Shown here in pieces: positions 25,454-35,098 of a DNA stretch of 64,000 bases. Positions within the stretch are counted from its first letter, which is position 1; each line of letters starts with the position of its first letter. A program made the translations under genes and the position numbers. The notes under the pieces are model-generated. The model searched no databases and was not told the origin of the DNA. It saw only the letters and a list, made by a program, of their open reading frames with translations. Origin of the DNA: an uncultured Clostridia bacterium (GTDB lineage Bacteria; Bacillota; Clostridia; TANB77; CAG-508); NCBI GenBank assembly GCA_934183305.1, contig CAKPSF010000004.1, forward strand, positions 1 to 64,000. The letters are read 5' to 3'.

Positions 25454-26326
25454 TTATTTTTCTTTTACATTTATTCCTTTTGCAACTATATCAATTTTTT
25501 GAACATTCATTGTTGTTAATTTTTCAATTTCTTTTTTAGTTTTTTCTTTAAAATCTTTTAGTCCATCAACAAGATTATAGCCATAATTAACAATAACTTC
25601 CATATATATGTATGGACCTTCTGGAAGCTTATCAACTCTAGTTTTTATAATTCTATCAATAAAATCTGTTTTATCAGCCAAATGTTCTGCAATTTGTCTA
25701 AACACTGTATCTGATATAGTAAAGTTTCCTAAATAACTAAACGTTGGTCTAATAATAGATTTTTCTGATATATATGGGTCTTTTCCTCTACCTTTTGTTT
25801 TAAAAATTTGAAGTGGATCTAATATATAGCCAGAAAAATCTTTTTTTATTTCAAAAGTTGGAACAGGAATTACGTGTTTTCCTTCTGTTGTTCTAATTCT
25901 CTTAGCAGTATCCATCTCTTCTTTGGTTGCTATATCGCTTATATATATCGTTTTTTCTACTTCTGGAAGTCCTAAATTTTCAGCAATCTTTTTTACCATA
26001 TCATCTGAAGTTCCAAGTATTAATATGCTATTTGGTTTGAATTTTTTTATTGCTTTTTTTATTTCTTTTTGTTCTTCTTCAGTTAAGAAAAGTGCATGCT
26101 TAACTGTTTCTATTTTAGTTGGAGCTTTTTTTGCTGAATTTCCTGCAATAACTTCATTATCTTTAATAAAAAGTCCATCATCAATAATATAATGTATATC
26201 ATATTCTCCTGCAACCATTTGTGCCCTATAACTTTTTCCTGTGCCAGATGGTCCAACAAAAGCATAAACTTTTATTTTATTATTCAAACTTAAGTTTATA
26301 TTTATATTTTTATTAAGTATCATCAT
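25454..26326 (-). CDS. P-loop protein with Asp23/Gls24-like C-terminus
   Basis: 290 residues in two parts. Residues 18-150 look like a P-loop nucleotide-binding domain (GPSGTGKS 25-32, then IIDDGLFI and PNSILILGTSDDMVKKIAE). From about 190 the sequence reads GNFTISDTVFRQIAEHLAD, then IYMEVIVNYGYNLVDGLKDF and a helix with VQKIDIVAKGINV, the pattern of the Asp23/Gls24 envelope-stress family. The joint occurrence is visible, but I do not know a function. It begins at ATG 26326 behind AGGAG and is cotranscribed with cmk and plsC. Confidence 0.7.
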   Translation of the reverse strand: MMILNKNININLSLNNKIKVYAFVGPSGTGKSYRAQMVAGEYDIHYIIDDGLFIKDNEVIAGNSAKKAPTKIETVKHALFLTEEEQKEIKKAIKKFKPNSILILGTSDDMVKKIAENLGLPEVEKTIYISDIATKEEMDTAKRIRTTEGKHVIPVPTFEIKKDFSGYILDPLQIFKTKGRGKDPYISEKSIIRPTFSYLGNFTISDTVFRQIAEHLADKTDFIDRIIKTRVDKLPEGPYIYMEVIVNYGYNLVDGLKDFKEKTKKEIEKLTTMNVQKIDIVAKGINVKEK

Positions 26327-26440
26327 TATATCTCCTATATAAAATATATGTTTATATTATATAATTAAAATAAAAAAAAGGAAATACCTTTTTGCTTTTT
26401 ATTTTTCAAAATCAATCGCATTTTGTTAAAAATTAGCATC

Positions 26441-26479
26441 AAAAAAGGAAGTAATTATGTGTTTTGTTTACTTCCTTTT
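26441..26479. terminator. Terminator after the membrane glycosyltransferase
   Basis: A 12-bp perfect stem aaaaggaagtaa/ttacttcctttt around a 13-base loop, with T-rich sequence on the minus strand. It ends the glycosyltransferase transcript. Confidence 0.75.
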
Positions 26480-26485
26480 CTATAT

Positions 26486-27733
26486 TTAAATATGTTCTTC
26501 TATTTTCGCCATTTCTTTTATATTTATACTTCTAACATGGTCAATTTTTTCCCATGATGTTTCTCTTTTAAATAAACATTTAAAGTTTATTAAAAGCCAT
26601 GAGCCTAAGAATAATGGATAAAATAATAGTCCTTTTAACATAGGTTTTATTGGTTTATGTTCCATCTTCATTATAAGCATTGCTGTTAATATTGGTAAGA
26701 AGAATGTTGGCACAACATATCTAACATAACTGTCTATTAATTGTGCTGTTGTTATTCCACTTCCTAAATACATTAAGAAATTTATTAACAATAGCCCTAA
26801 AGTAACAATAAACATTGGTATACTACCTACTATATATAGTAAACCATCGAAATTCATTACAGTTTTATGTTCTTTTACTGCTAAAGCCAATTTCTTAGTA
26901 TATTCTCCCATACATTGAATATGTCCAACAGTCCATCTTGAACGTTGAGACCAAGATTGTTTAAATCCTACTGGTTGTTCGTCATATACTATTGCATCTC
27001 TAGCCCAACCTAATTTTTTTCCTTTAATTATTTGTTTTAATGAAAATTCTATATCCTCTGTTAAAGTTTTAGTATTCCATCCTTCTGGTTTTATTTGGTC
27101 AAATCTTACCATAAATCCAGTACCATTAATTAATGGTGAAAGCCCAATATTGTATCTTGCTAAATGATAAAATCTATTCATTGTCCAATAGAACATTGCA
27201 TATCCTGCTGTAACCCAACTATCTGTTGGATTTTTAATATCTCTATAACCTTGAACTACTGTCTCACCTTGGCAAAGTTTTTTATTCATATTTTTTATAA
27301 AATTAACATCCACAATGTTATCTGCATCAAATATACAGAAAGCATCATATGGAGCATCTTCCTCTATTTTTTGTGCTAAAAACCAATTTAATGCTGCTCC
27401 TTTAGTTTTATGCATTGCATCAAATCTTTCATAAACTATTGCTCCTGCATTTTTTGCGATTGTTGCAGTATTATCTGTACAATTATCTGCTATTACATAA
27501 ATATCATACAAGTCTTTTGGATAATCTTGATTTTTTAAGCTACTAACCAGGTTTTCTATAACAGCTTCTTCGTTATGTGCTGGTATTATAGCCATAAATC
27601 TATGTTGTTTATTATTTAGTAATGGCTTATCTTTAAAATTAATTAAAGAACATATACTAATTGCAAATTGATATATCCAAAATATTGTTATTAACCATGT
27701 TAATGCTTGTTGCAAAATATATAAAAACCCCAT
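26486..27733 (-). CDS. Processive GT2 membrane glycosyltransferase
   Basis: 415 residues: an N-terminal membrane helix, a GT-A domain and three or four C-terminal helices (about 295-390). The motifs of processive GT2 enzymes are in order: PAHNEE (51-56), D-x-D in IFDADN (about 135-139), TEDIEFS, and QRSRW. It resembles cellulose/poly-N-acetylglucosamine/hyaluronan-type synthases, so a secreted or cell-wall polysaccharide is likely; the sugar cannot be read from sequence. It stands alone between pnp and the cmk operon, with its own terminator. Confidence 0.85.
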   Translation of the reverse strand: MGFLYILQQALTWLITIFWIYQFAISICSLINFKDKPLLNNKQHRFMAIIPAHNEEAVIENLVSSLKNQDYPKDLYDIYVIADNCTDNTATIAKNAGAIVYERFDAMHKTKGAALNWFLAQKIEEDAPYDAFCIFDADNIVDVNFIKNMNKKLCQGETVVQGYRDIKNPTDSWVTAGYAMFYWTMNRFYHLARYNIGLSPLINGTGFMVRFDQIKPEGWNTKTLTEDIEFSLKQIIKGKKLGWARDAIVYDEQPVGFKQSWSQRSRWTVGHIQCMGEYTKKLALAVKEHKTVMNFDGLLYIVGSIPMFIVTLGLLLINFLMYLGSGITTAQLIDSYVRYVVPTFFLPILTAMLIMKMEHKPIKPMLKGLLFYPLFLGSWLLINFKCLFKRETSWEKIDHVRSINIKEMAKIEEHI

Positions 27734-27832
27734 TTTTTTACTCCTATTATATATTATATTCTATACAATTATATTATTTGCACCTTTCTATTATAACATA
27801 ATATTTAAGATGTTGCAAATTTTGGTAAAAAT

Positions 27833-29986
27833 TTATTCTTCTTTTGTTCCTGCGTCTTCTTTTAATTGTTTTTCTAATTCTTTAATTTCATCTAATTCTT
27901 TTGTAATTAAGTTTATTCTACCTTGGTCGTCAATTTCGTAAACTTTAACTGTTACTTTGTCTCCAACCTTTAATACATCTTCAACTTTATCAATTCTAGC
28001 TTTAGAAATTCTTGAAATATGAAGTAAACCTTCTTTTCCACATCCAACATCTACAAATGCTCCGAATGACATAATCTTTGTTACAGTTCCTTCATACACT
28101 CCGCCAACTTCAATTTCTCTTACTATATCTTCAATCATTGCTAAAGCTTTTTGTCCTGCTTCACTGTTTGTTGAATATATGAATACTCTACCATCTTCTT
28201 CAATATCAATTTTAACACCTGTTTCAGCGATAATTTTATTTATCATTTTTCCGCCAGGTCCAATTACGTCTCTTATTTTGTCAACTTTAATTGTTGTGTT
28301 TATTATGCTTGGTGCGTATTTAGAAATTTCTTTTCTTGGCTCAGCAATTTGTTTTAACATTATTTCATCTAATATATAATCTCTTGCTACTTTTGTTCTT
28401 TCGAATGCTTCTTTTATTATATCGTATGTTAAACCATCTATCTTTATATCAACTTGTATTGCAGTTATACCTTTATGAGTTCCACCAACTTTGAAATCCA
28501 TATCTCCAAAGAAGTCTTCTAGTCCTTGAATATCTGTAAGCATTACATATTTGCTTGGATCTTCAGAATCTGTTATAAGTCCTGTTGAAATACCTGCAAC
28601 TGGTGCTTTTATTGGAACACCTGCATCCATTAACGCTAATGTACTACCGCAAATACTTGCTTGTGATGTAGAACCATTTGAACTTAATATTTCAGATACT
28701 ACTCTTATTGCATAAGGAAATTCTTCTTTTGAAGGTATTACTGGAACTAATGCTTTTTCTGCTAAAGCTCCATGTCCTATTTCTCTTCTTCCAGGTCCTC
28801 TTGATGGTCTAGCTTCTCCTACACTATATGCAGGGAAATTGTATTGATGCATATATCTTTTTGATTCTTCTTCATCAATTCCATCTAGCATTTGTTCTTC
28901 GCTAACCATACCAAGTGTTACTATTGACATAGTTTGTGTTTGACCTCTTGTAAATATTGCGCTACCATGTACTCTTGGAAGTACACCAACTTCACAAGAT
29001 AATGGTCTTATTTCATCTATTGCTCTTCCGTCTGGTCTTTTATGCTCTTTTAGAATCATCTCTCTAACACATTTTTTCTCTAATTTGTATAAGCTCTCTT
29101 TTATATCTGTAAGTTTTGCTTCTGTTTCTTCTTCCCCATATTTTTCTGTAAAATATGCTACTACATCTTCTTGTAGTTTGTCCATGTTTGCATCTCTTAC
29201 TTCTTTATCTGTGGCTTGTACATCTTTGTACATTCTATCTTTATATTCTTTTTCTATTTCTTCATAAACTTCATGGTCAACTTCAAATGATTTATATTCA
29301 AATTTCGGTTTTCCAATTTCTTCTTTTATTTTTTCTATAAATTCACAAACTTTTATTATTTCTTTATGTCCAGCTTTTATTGCTTCTAACATAATATCGT
29401 TTGGTATTTCGTTTGCTCCAGCCTCTATCATAGCAATTTTTTCTTTAGTTCCTGCAACTGTTAATGTTAGGTCTGATATTTCTCTTTGTGCTTGTGTAGG
29501 GTTTATTATTATTTCTCCATTTACATATCCAACATTCACTGCTGCTGTTGGTCCACCAAATGGTATATCAGATATTGAAAGTGCTGCAGAAGCACCTATC
29601 ATAGCTGCAACTTCTGGCGAATTATCTTGTTCAACTGATAATGCAGTAGCAACAACACATACATCATTTCTAAAATCTTTTGGGAATAATGGTCTTAAAG
29701 GTCTATCTATTGCTCTTGATGTTAAAATAGCCTTATCAGATGGTTTTCCTTCTCTTTTCAAATAACTTCCTGGTATTTTTCCAACTGCATATAATTTTTC
29801 TTCATAATCAACTGAAAGTGGGAAAAAGTCTATTCCATCTCTTGGTTCTTTTGATGCTGTAACATTAACCATTACAACAGTATCTCCATATTTAACTACA
29901 ACACTTCCATTTGTTAAACCTGCAATTTTTCCAGATTCAATTACAAGTTTTCTTCCTGCTAATTCCATTTCATAACTTTTAAACAT
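27833..29986 (-). CDS. pnp: Polyribonucleotide nucleotidyltransferase (PNPase)
   Basis: 717 residues, full length. It degrades RNA 3' to 5' with phosphate. Two RNase-PH-like domains flank a helical domain; the first begins about residue 10, the second about 315. The KH domain has DVIGPGGKMINKI and the C-terminal S1 domain GGVYEGTVTKIMSFGAFVDV. It sits downstream of rpsO, the conserved order in many bacteria. Confidence 0.97.
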   Translation of the reverse strand: MFKSYEMELAGRKLVIESGKIAGLTNGSVVVKYGDTVVMVNVTASKEPRDGIDFFPLSVDYEEKLYAVGKIPGSYLKREGKPSDKAILTSRAIDRPLRPLFPKDFRNDVCVVATALSVEQDNSPEVAAMIGASAALSISDIPFGGPTAAVNVGYVNGEIIINPTQAQREISDLTLTVAGTKEKIAMIEAGANEIPNDIMLEAIKAGHKEIIKVCEFIEKIKEEIGKPKFEYKSFEVDHEVYEEIEKEYKDRMYKDVQATDKEVRDANMDKLQEDVVAYFTEKYGEEETEAKLTDIKESLYKLEKKCVREMILKEHKRPDGRAIDEIRPLSCEVGVLPRVHGSAIFTRGQTQTMSIVTLGMVSEEQMLDGIDEEESKRYMHQYNFPAYSVGEARPSRGPGRREIGHGALAEKALVPVIPSKEEFPYAIRVVSEILSSNGSTSQASICGSTLALMDAGVPIKAPVAGISTGLITDSEDPSKYVMLTDIQGLEDFFGDMDFKVGGTHKGITAIQVDIKIDGLTYDIIKEAFERTKVARDYILDEIMLKQIAEPRKEISKYAPSIINTTIKVDKIRDVIGPGGKMINKIIAETGVKIDIEEDGRVFIYSTNSEAGQKALAMIEDIVREIEVGGVYEGTVTKIMSFGAFVDVGCGKEGLLHISRISKARIDKVEDVLKVGDKVTVKVYEIDDQGRINLITKELDEIKELEKQLKEDAGTKEE

Positions 29987-30133
29987 ATTTTTTCTCCTTT
30001 TTAATATATAAATTTCTTGATATATATTATTTAGTTTGTAACCTTTATAATATGCGTTTTCTCAAATGCACATTATATAAGCTACCACTATTATAATATA
30101 AACCAAGATAAAATTAACACCTTAAAACGCAAC

Positions 30134-30165
30134 TTAGGGCGTTTAACCTTTTTTAAACGCCCTAA
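30134..30165 (-). terminator. Hairpin after rpsO
   Basis: A 13-bp stem ttagggcgtttaa/ttaaacgccctaa with a 6-base loop, directly after the rpsO stop. The following T-rich stretch is weak, so it may be a partial terminator or an RNA-processing site before pnp. Confidence 0.65.
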
Positions 30166-30173
30166 TGCATATA

Positions 30174-30437
30174 TTATTTTCTTAAACCTAATTTTTCAAC
30201 TATGTCTCTATATCTTTGAACATCTGTCTTAGCTAAGTAGTTTAATAAATTTCTTCTTTTACCAACCATTTTTAAAAGACCTCTTCTTGAATGATTGTCA
30301 TGAGTATGAATTTTTAGATGTGCTGTTAATTCATTAATTCTTTCTGTTAATAAAGCAATTTGAACCTCTGAAGAACCAGTATCTTTTTCATCTCTTCTGT
30401 ATGTAGAAATTATTTCTTGTTTTCTCTCTTTTGTCAT
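30174..30437 (-). CDS. rpsO: 30S ribosomal protein S15
   Basis: 87 residues, the usual size. It matches S15 throughout (KDTGSSEVQIALLTERINEL, THDNHSRRGLLKMVGKRRNL). S15 binds 16S rRNA early in 30S assembly. The start is ATG 30437 after AGGAGG; a GTG nine bases earlier is part of that site. Its leader is about 90 bases and G+C richer than flanks, which would leave room for autoregulation. Confidence 0.97.
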   Translation of the reverse strand: MTKERKQEIISTYRRDEKDTGSSEVQIALLTERINELTAHLKIHTHDNHSRRGLLKMVGKRRNLLNYLAKTDVQRYRDIVEKLGLRK

Positions 30438-30532
30438 AGTATACACCTCCTATAAATTTTATATGCCTTAAACTGAACTAAAGCGGTGTTAACTCTTGTA
30501 GCTAAGTAAAAGGTATTTTTATTAACACAAAT

Positions 30533-30561
30533 ATTGTACTATATATTTGTACAAAAAGCAA
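30533..30561 (-). promoter_or_regulatory. Promoter of rpsO
   Basis: On the minus strand, TTGCTT and TACAAT with a 17-base spacer. The predicted start leaves a leader of about 90 bases before the rpsO ribosome-binding site. Confidence 0.6.
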
Positions 30562-30580
30562 TAGTTTTAACAAAATATTC

Positions 30581-31651
30581 TTATTGTTTATTTGTTTTCT
30601 TTTTTTCCTCGTTTTCTAATTTTAATTTATCATTATGATATTCCTCTGAGTCTTTATACCAATTAGAATATTCAGGATCGTTTTTTCTATTTGGAATATT
30701 ATATTTTTCCTGAATTATTTTTCCTAGATATTCGCTGACTTTCTCTGCCCCATACACATTCAAATGATCTCCTGCATCTGCCGTATCTGTTTTCCAGTCA
30801 AAGCCAAATTCCTTATAATTTAAATTCATATCTATAAATTCTAAATTATGTTTATCTGCAAATTCTTGAGTCTTTTCACTTAAATCATATGACCAAGATT
30901 CTGCTGATGGTATTTCTATCAATAATAATTTTATATCATTGTCTTTACATAATTTAACCATTTTTTCAAGATATTTAGAACATTTTTCACCTATTTTTTC
31001 ATTTTCGTGTTCTTTGTTCATATAGTCTTTTGAAACATCGTCAAACGGTTCAATAGTAGTAACTAATTCCATACCTTTATGTGAATATCTTTTATTTTCA
31101 AAAGCTTTGGTAAAATCTTCGTCTGTCAATTCTGACCATCTTGAATGAAATCTTAATGCTGGAAAAACGTAGCTAGCAATATCATTTTTTGAATTTTTAA
31201 ATACCGGATCAACAACTGCCTTTATTTTATTTGGACCAAATTTCATATTGTCTAAAGCTTTTCTATAATTGCTTTCACTACTCTTGCTTTCATTAAATGC
31301 TGAGTCCATATTTAAAACTATTAGTTCTGGCTTTTGATATTTCAAGCATTCTTCCATTAAATAATATGCTGTCCACATTCTTTGTCCTGAAGAAACAAAA
31401 TTATAGCTTGCAATTCCATATTCGTCCCACATTTTTATTGGTGATATTCCTCTATAAACATCACTGTTTCCCATAAATACAACATCTAAAGAATTTTTAG
31501 GCTCATTATAAAATCCTTTTATTATATAAGTCATTCTATTATCTTTTGATGTTGTCCATTTTGGCATTAATACTTTCCCAGCAACGTAAAGTAATAGAAG
31601 TCCAATTAGAACAAAACACATAATTTTTATTATTATCTTTTTAGTATTCAT
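30581..31651 (-). CDS. dltD: DltD-like SGNH hydrolase/transferase
   Basis: 356 residues: a membrane anchor (about 8-26) followed by an external SGNH-type domain. The nucleophile motif is FMGNSD with Ser at 63, and the C-terminal pair is the Asp/His of DHLNVYG (about residue 300). DltD completes transfer of D-alanine to teichoic acids outside the cell. It is the last gene of the dltA-C-B-D set. Because the wall polymer here is not known, transfer of another acyl group is the main alternative. Confidence 0.8.
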   Translation of the reverse strand: MNTKKIIIKIMCFVLIGLLLLYVAGKVLMPKWTTSKDNRMTYIIKGFYNEPKNSLDVVFMGNSDVYRGISPIKMWDEYGIASYNFVSSGQRMWTAYYLMEECLKYQKPELIVLNMDSAFNESKSSESNYRKALDNMKFGPNKIKAVVDPVFKNSKNDIASYVFPALRFHSRWSELTDEDFTKAFENKRYSHKGMELVTTIEPFDDVSKDYMNKEHENEKIGEKCSKYLEKMVKLCKDNDIKLLLIEIPSAESWSYDLSEKTQEFADKHNLEFIDMNLNYKEFGFDWKTDTADAGDHLNVYGAEKVSEYLGKIIQEKYNIPNRKNDPEYSNWYKDSEEYHNDKLKLENEEKKKTNKQ

Positions 31652-31666
31652 ATCTTAATCCCTCTT

Positions 31667-33253
31667 TTAAAATTGACCATAAATAAATGAGCTTGCTGAA
31701 TATCCTCTACCATATATTCCAAATAATATAATTGAGAACAATATTCCATAATATAAAATCCATCTAAATATAATGTTTTGTTTACTTATTTTTTCTCTTA
31801 TATTATAATTTTTCTCTTGAAGTAAACTTACAACAAACATAATAAGTACTCCAATAGCAAGCACTATAAAATCACTTGTTTTAAATCCAATATTAAATAA
31901 TTGACCATTAAATAGTTTTTCTATGTTTTCAAATGTAAATATAGATTTAAATATATTCCATGCATCTTTTAATCTATGTGCTCTAAATATTAGCATTCCT
32001 ATTAAAACAATAGTAGTAGTCCTAATCATTTGCCACAATCTATATCCAAAAGCTTTGGTATTAATTTTGAATTTTTCTATTATTTTATTAAATATTGGTT
32101 CTAATAACATTCCAAGCATAGTTAATATATAATAATATAAACCGTAGAAAATATATTTCCAACTAGCTCCGTGCCATATTCCATTTCCAAACCATACAAA
32201 AAATAACGCAAAAGCCGCTGGTATTAATTTGCCAATATAACATTTAAATATCTTTTTTGACCAAGTTGTTAAATTAATACATGCTTTTGAAAATGATATA
32301 GGATAAAAAACATATTCTCTAAGCCAAGCTCCAAGTGTTATATGCCACCTTCTCCAAAACTCTTGAATATTTTTTGAAAAAAATGGTCTTTTAAAGTTTT
32401 CGGCCATTGTAACTCCAAATATTTGTCCTACGCCTCTTACAATATCAATGCACCCTGAAAATTCAGCATATATTTGTACTGTATAAAGTATCACTGCCAT
32501 AACAATTACTATTCCACTATAATTTGAATAGTTCCCAAATACCTCATTAACATATATTGCTGCTCTATCTGCAATAACAAGTTTTTTAAAGAATCCCCAA
32601 AGCATTAATTGAATTGCAAACTTAATTCTTTTATAATCAAATTTATGTGGTTCATATAATTGTTCTGCTAATTCATCAAATTTCCCAATAGGTCCTTCTA
32701 ACATTTGAGGAAAAAATGACACAAATAATGCAACTTTTCCAAAATTTTTCTCAGCTTTATATTTTCCCCTATATACATCTACCACATAACTTATTGCCTG
32801 TAATGTATAATATGATATTCCTAATGGTAAAATTATCTTTCTTAATGGTATACTGTAATTAATATTAACTAAATTAAGCAAGTTGTTTATATTTTTACTT
32901 AAGAAATTGCCATACTTCAAAAATACTAAAATGCCAAAATTAATAATTATTGTTAAAATTAATATTATTTTTTTATTCTTGGCAGCTGTTTTCTTTAGTT
33001 TCTTTTTTATTTCTTTTTCTTGTCCATCGCATTTTATTTTTGTTTTAGCATCTATATTGCTCATTGCTAATGCTGCAAAGTATATAGATATTGTTGTAAT
33101 TATTAAAAATATAGTAAGTTTAGAACTTGATAAAAAATAATATATGTAACTCGCTAAGAGTAAAATTAGCCATTTTATTTTTTTAGGCACAGCAAAATAA
33201 ATTAAACCTACTATTGCTATAAATGCTAAAAATTGTAATGAAATTATTGCCAT
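31667..33253 (-). CDS. dltB: DltB-like MBOAT acyltransferase
   Basis: 528 residues, longer than the ~400 of typical DltB, with about eleven membrane helices. The MBOAT features are PQMLEGPIG, FSGCIDIVRGVGQIFG, EFWRRWHITLGAWLREYVFYP and the catalytic-His segment GIWHGASWKY. It moves the activated acyl group (D-alanine expected) from carrier protein across the membrane to the polymer. It lies between dltC and dltD, which supports DltB over an alginate-type acetylase. Confidence 0.85.
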   Translation of the reverse strand: MAIISLQFLAFIAIVGLIYFAVPKKIKWLILLLASYIYYFLSSSKLTIFLIITTISIYFAALAMSNIDAKTKIKCDGQEKEIKKKLKKTAAKNKKIILILTIIINFGILVFLKYGNFLSKNINNLLNLVNINYSIPLRKIILPLGISYYTLQAISYVVDVYRGKYKAEKNFGKVALFVSFFPQMLEGPIGKFDELAEQLYEPHKFDYKRIKFAIQLMLWGFFKKLVIADRAAIYVNEVFGNYSNYSGIVIVMAVILYTVQIYAEFSGCIDIVRGVGQIFGVTMAENFKRPFFSKNIQEFWRRWHITLGAWLREYVFYPISFSKACINLTTWSKKIFKCYIGKLIPAAFALFFVWFGNGIWHGASWKYIFYGLYYYILTMLGMLLEPIFNKIIEKFKINTKAFGYRLWQMIRTTTIVLIGMLIFRAHRLKDAWNIFKSIFTFENIEKLFNGQLFNIGFKTSDFIVLAIGVLIMFVVSLLQEKNYNIREKISKQNIIFRWILYYGILFSIILFGIYGRGYSASSFIYGQF

Positions 33254-33273
33254 AACTATCCCCCGTTTTATAT

Positions 33274-33501
33274 TTATTCTTCTGATAATCTTTGTACTAG
33301 TTTATATATAGCTTCTGCCGAATTAAAGTTTTCTGGCAAAATATCTTTTGCAGTAATTTGCACATCAAATTCATCATCAAGTGCTGCAACCAATGTTACA
33401 ATATCAAATGAATCAAGAATTTCATCATCAATTAAATTATTATTATTTTTAAAATCAACACCTGGTTTAACCTTTTCTAAAACTTTAAATAAATCTTCCA
33501 T
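33274..33501 (-). CDS. dltC: D-alanyl carrier protein DltC
   Basis: 75 residues, an acyl-carrier-type four-helix protein. The phosphopantetheine attachment site is Ser31 in LDSFDIVTLV. DltC receives D-alanine from DltA and presents it to DltB. It begins 3 bases after dltA and is followed after 20 bases by dltB. Confidence 0.9.
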   Translation of the reverse strand: MEDLFKVLEKVKPGVDFKNNNNLIDDEILDSFDIVTLVAALDDEFDVQITAKDILPENFNSAEAIYKLVQRLSEE

Positions 33502-33504
33502 CTT

Positions 33505-35020
33505 TTATTCTTCCTTTCTTAACATATTTTTTAAATTCACTCTATCAATTTTGCCATTTGCATTATAAGGCATTCTTGGCAATTTAATAATATTATTTGG
33601 GCACATATATGCTGGTACTTTGTTCTTTATTTCATTTAATACATCATTTTCTTCAAGTTCATCTCCTTGATAAAATAATACTATTTTTGAATTTTCGGAA
33701 TCATATACGCAAGCGCATATAATAACTCCATCTATATTATTGGCAGCATTTTCTATTTCTCCCAACTCTATTCTGTACCCCATATGTTTAATCTGAAAAT
33801 CTTTTCTTGATAAATAAATCAGTTCACCTTTTTCGTTATATTTTACAATATCTCCTGTTTTATAAACAATTTCCGAATAGTTTTTGTTTAACGGATTTTG
33901 TACAAACACTGATGCTGTTTTTTCAGGATTATTATAATAGCCTAAAGCTAGAAAAGATCCTCTGACACACAATTCTCCTTCTTCTCCATTCAATGCTTCA
34001 GTTCCATCTTCTTTTACAATCATTACATCACAATTATTGCATGCATGTCCTATTGGAAGGCTTTCTGTATTTTCAAATTTTCTATCCACTATGTAATAAG
34101 TACATATATCTGTGGTTTCTGTCGGTCCAAATAAGTTTGCAAACATTGCATTAGGCAATTTATCAATCCACATATTTAATTGTTTTACTGGCATTACTTC
34201 TCCAGCAAATAATATTTTCTTCAAATTAGGTAATTTTACTTCTTCTAGAGCTTTAAAATTTGCAACAATGCAAAGAGCAGAAGGTACCCAATAAATAGTA
34301 TTTATTTTCTTCTCATTAATAAAATCCAGTAATTTGATCGGAAACGAAAAGAACATTTTTGGTATTATATAAAATGTCGCTCCTGATAATATAGTTGAAA
34401 ACACATCTGTTATTGACATACTAAAATAAAATGGTGTTTGACTTCCCCATATTGTTTGATCTGTAATGTTAAATGTTTTTGTAACCCAATTAGCATAACT
34501 AATTACAGCTTTATGTGATATAACAGTTCCTTTTGGAACACCAGTAGAACCTGATGTGAATAACACATACATTGGATCTGTATCTATCATTTTATTTCTT
34601 ATGTATTCTAATTTATCTTCATCAATTTGCGTATTTATCATTTCTTCATATATACAAATATTGTTTTCTATTCCCAAATCCTTGACTTTGTGTATGTTTT
34701 TATTGTCTGTTATTATTGTTATTGGTTCTAATGTATTTAATATCAGATTAATTCTTTCTCTTGGAGATTTTGTATCAATTATTGTATAAAAATTACCACT
34801 GTATAATACTCCAAACATGCTTTCTAGGCAAGCAACAGATTTATCTATAAATATCGCTATTGGTTTGTTTCTACTTCCTTTATTACTTAAAGTTGTGCCT
34901 ATTTTTTTAGCATTCTTTAAGAATTCTTTGTATGTCACTTCTCTTCCGTGTATCAGCAAATGCTAATTTTGAACTATATTTTTTTTCAGTATTTTCTAAA
35001 TACTCTAATATATTTTTCAA
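33505..35020 (-). pseudogene. dltA: D-alanine-activating ligase DltA, frameshifted near start
   Basis: An AMP-forming adenylation enzyme: P-loop LFTSGSTGVPKG, FGPTETTD, YKTGD, and the C-terminal NGKIDR lysine region. The main frame opens only at a weak TTG 34959 without a ribosome-binding site. Upstream, from TTG 35020 or GTG 35023 behind GGAAAG, another frame reads LKNILEYLENTEKKYSSKLAFAD, the normal N-terminus of the family. One extra base at 34951 separates the frames. With it removed, the protein would be about 505 residues, the usual length. So the gene is either disrupted, slipped during translation, or carries a sequence error. Confidence 0.8.
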
Positions 35021-35056
35021 CACTTTCCTTTCCCCCTTTATTATAAAAACAGTTAG

Positions 35057-35085
35057 AGTATATCACTTTGCCCGTTAAAAAGCAA
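35057..35085 (-). promoter_or_regulatory. Promoter of the dlt operon
   Basis: On the minus strand, TTGCTT and TATACT with a 17-base spacer, about 35 bases upstream of the true dltA start. Its placement supports reading dltA from 35020, not from 34959. Confidence 0.6.
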
Positions 35086-35098
35086 TAGTTATAAAATC

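Noticed and set aside
30447..30532. rpsO leader as an S15 autoregulatory RNA
   Set aside because: The length would allow it, but I could not draw a specific S15-binding fold; kept only as a remark in the rpsO entry.
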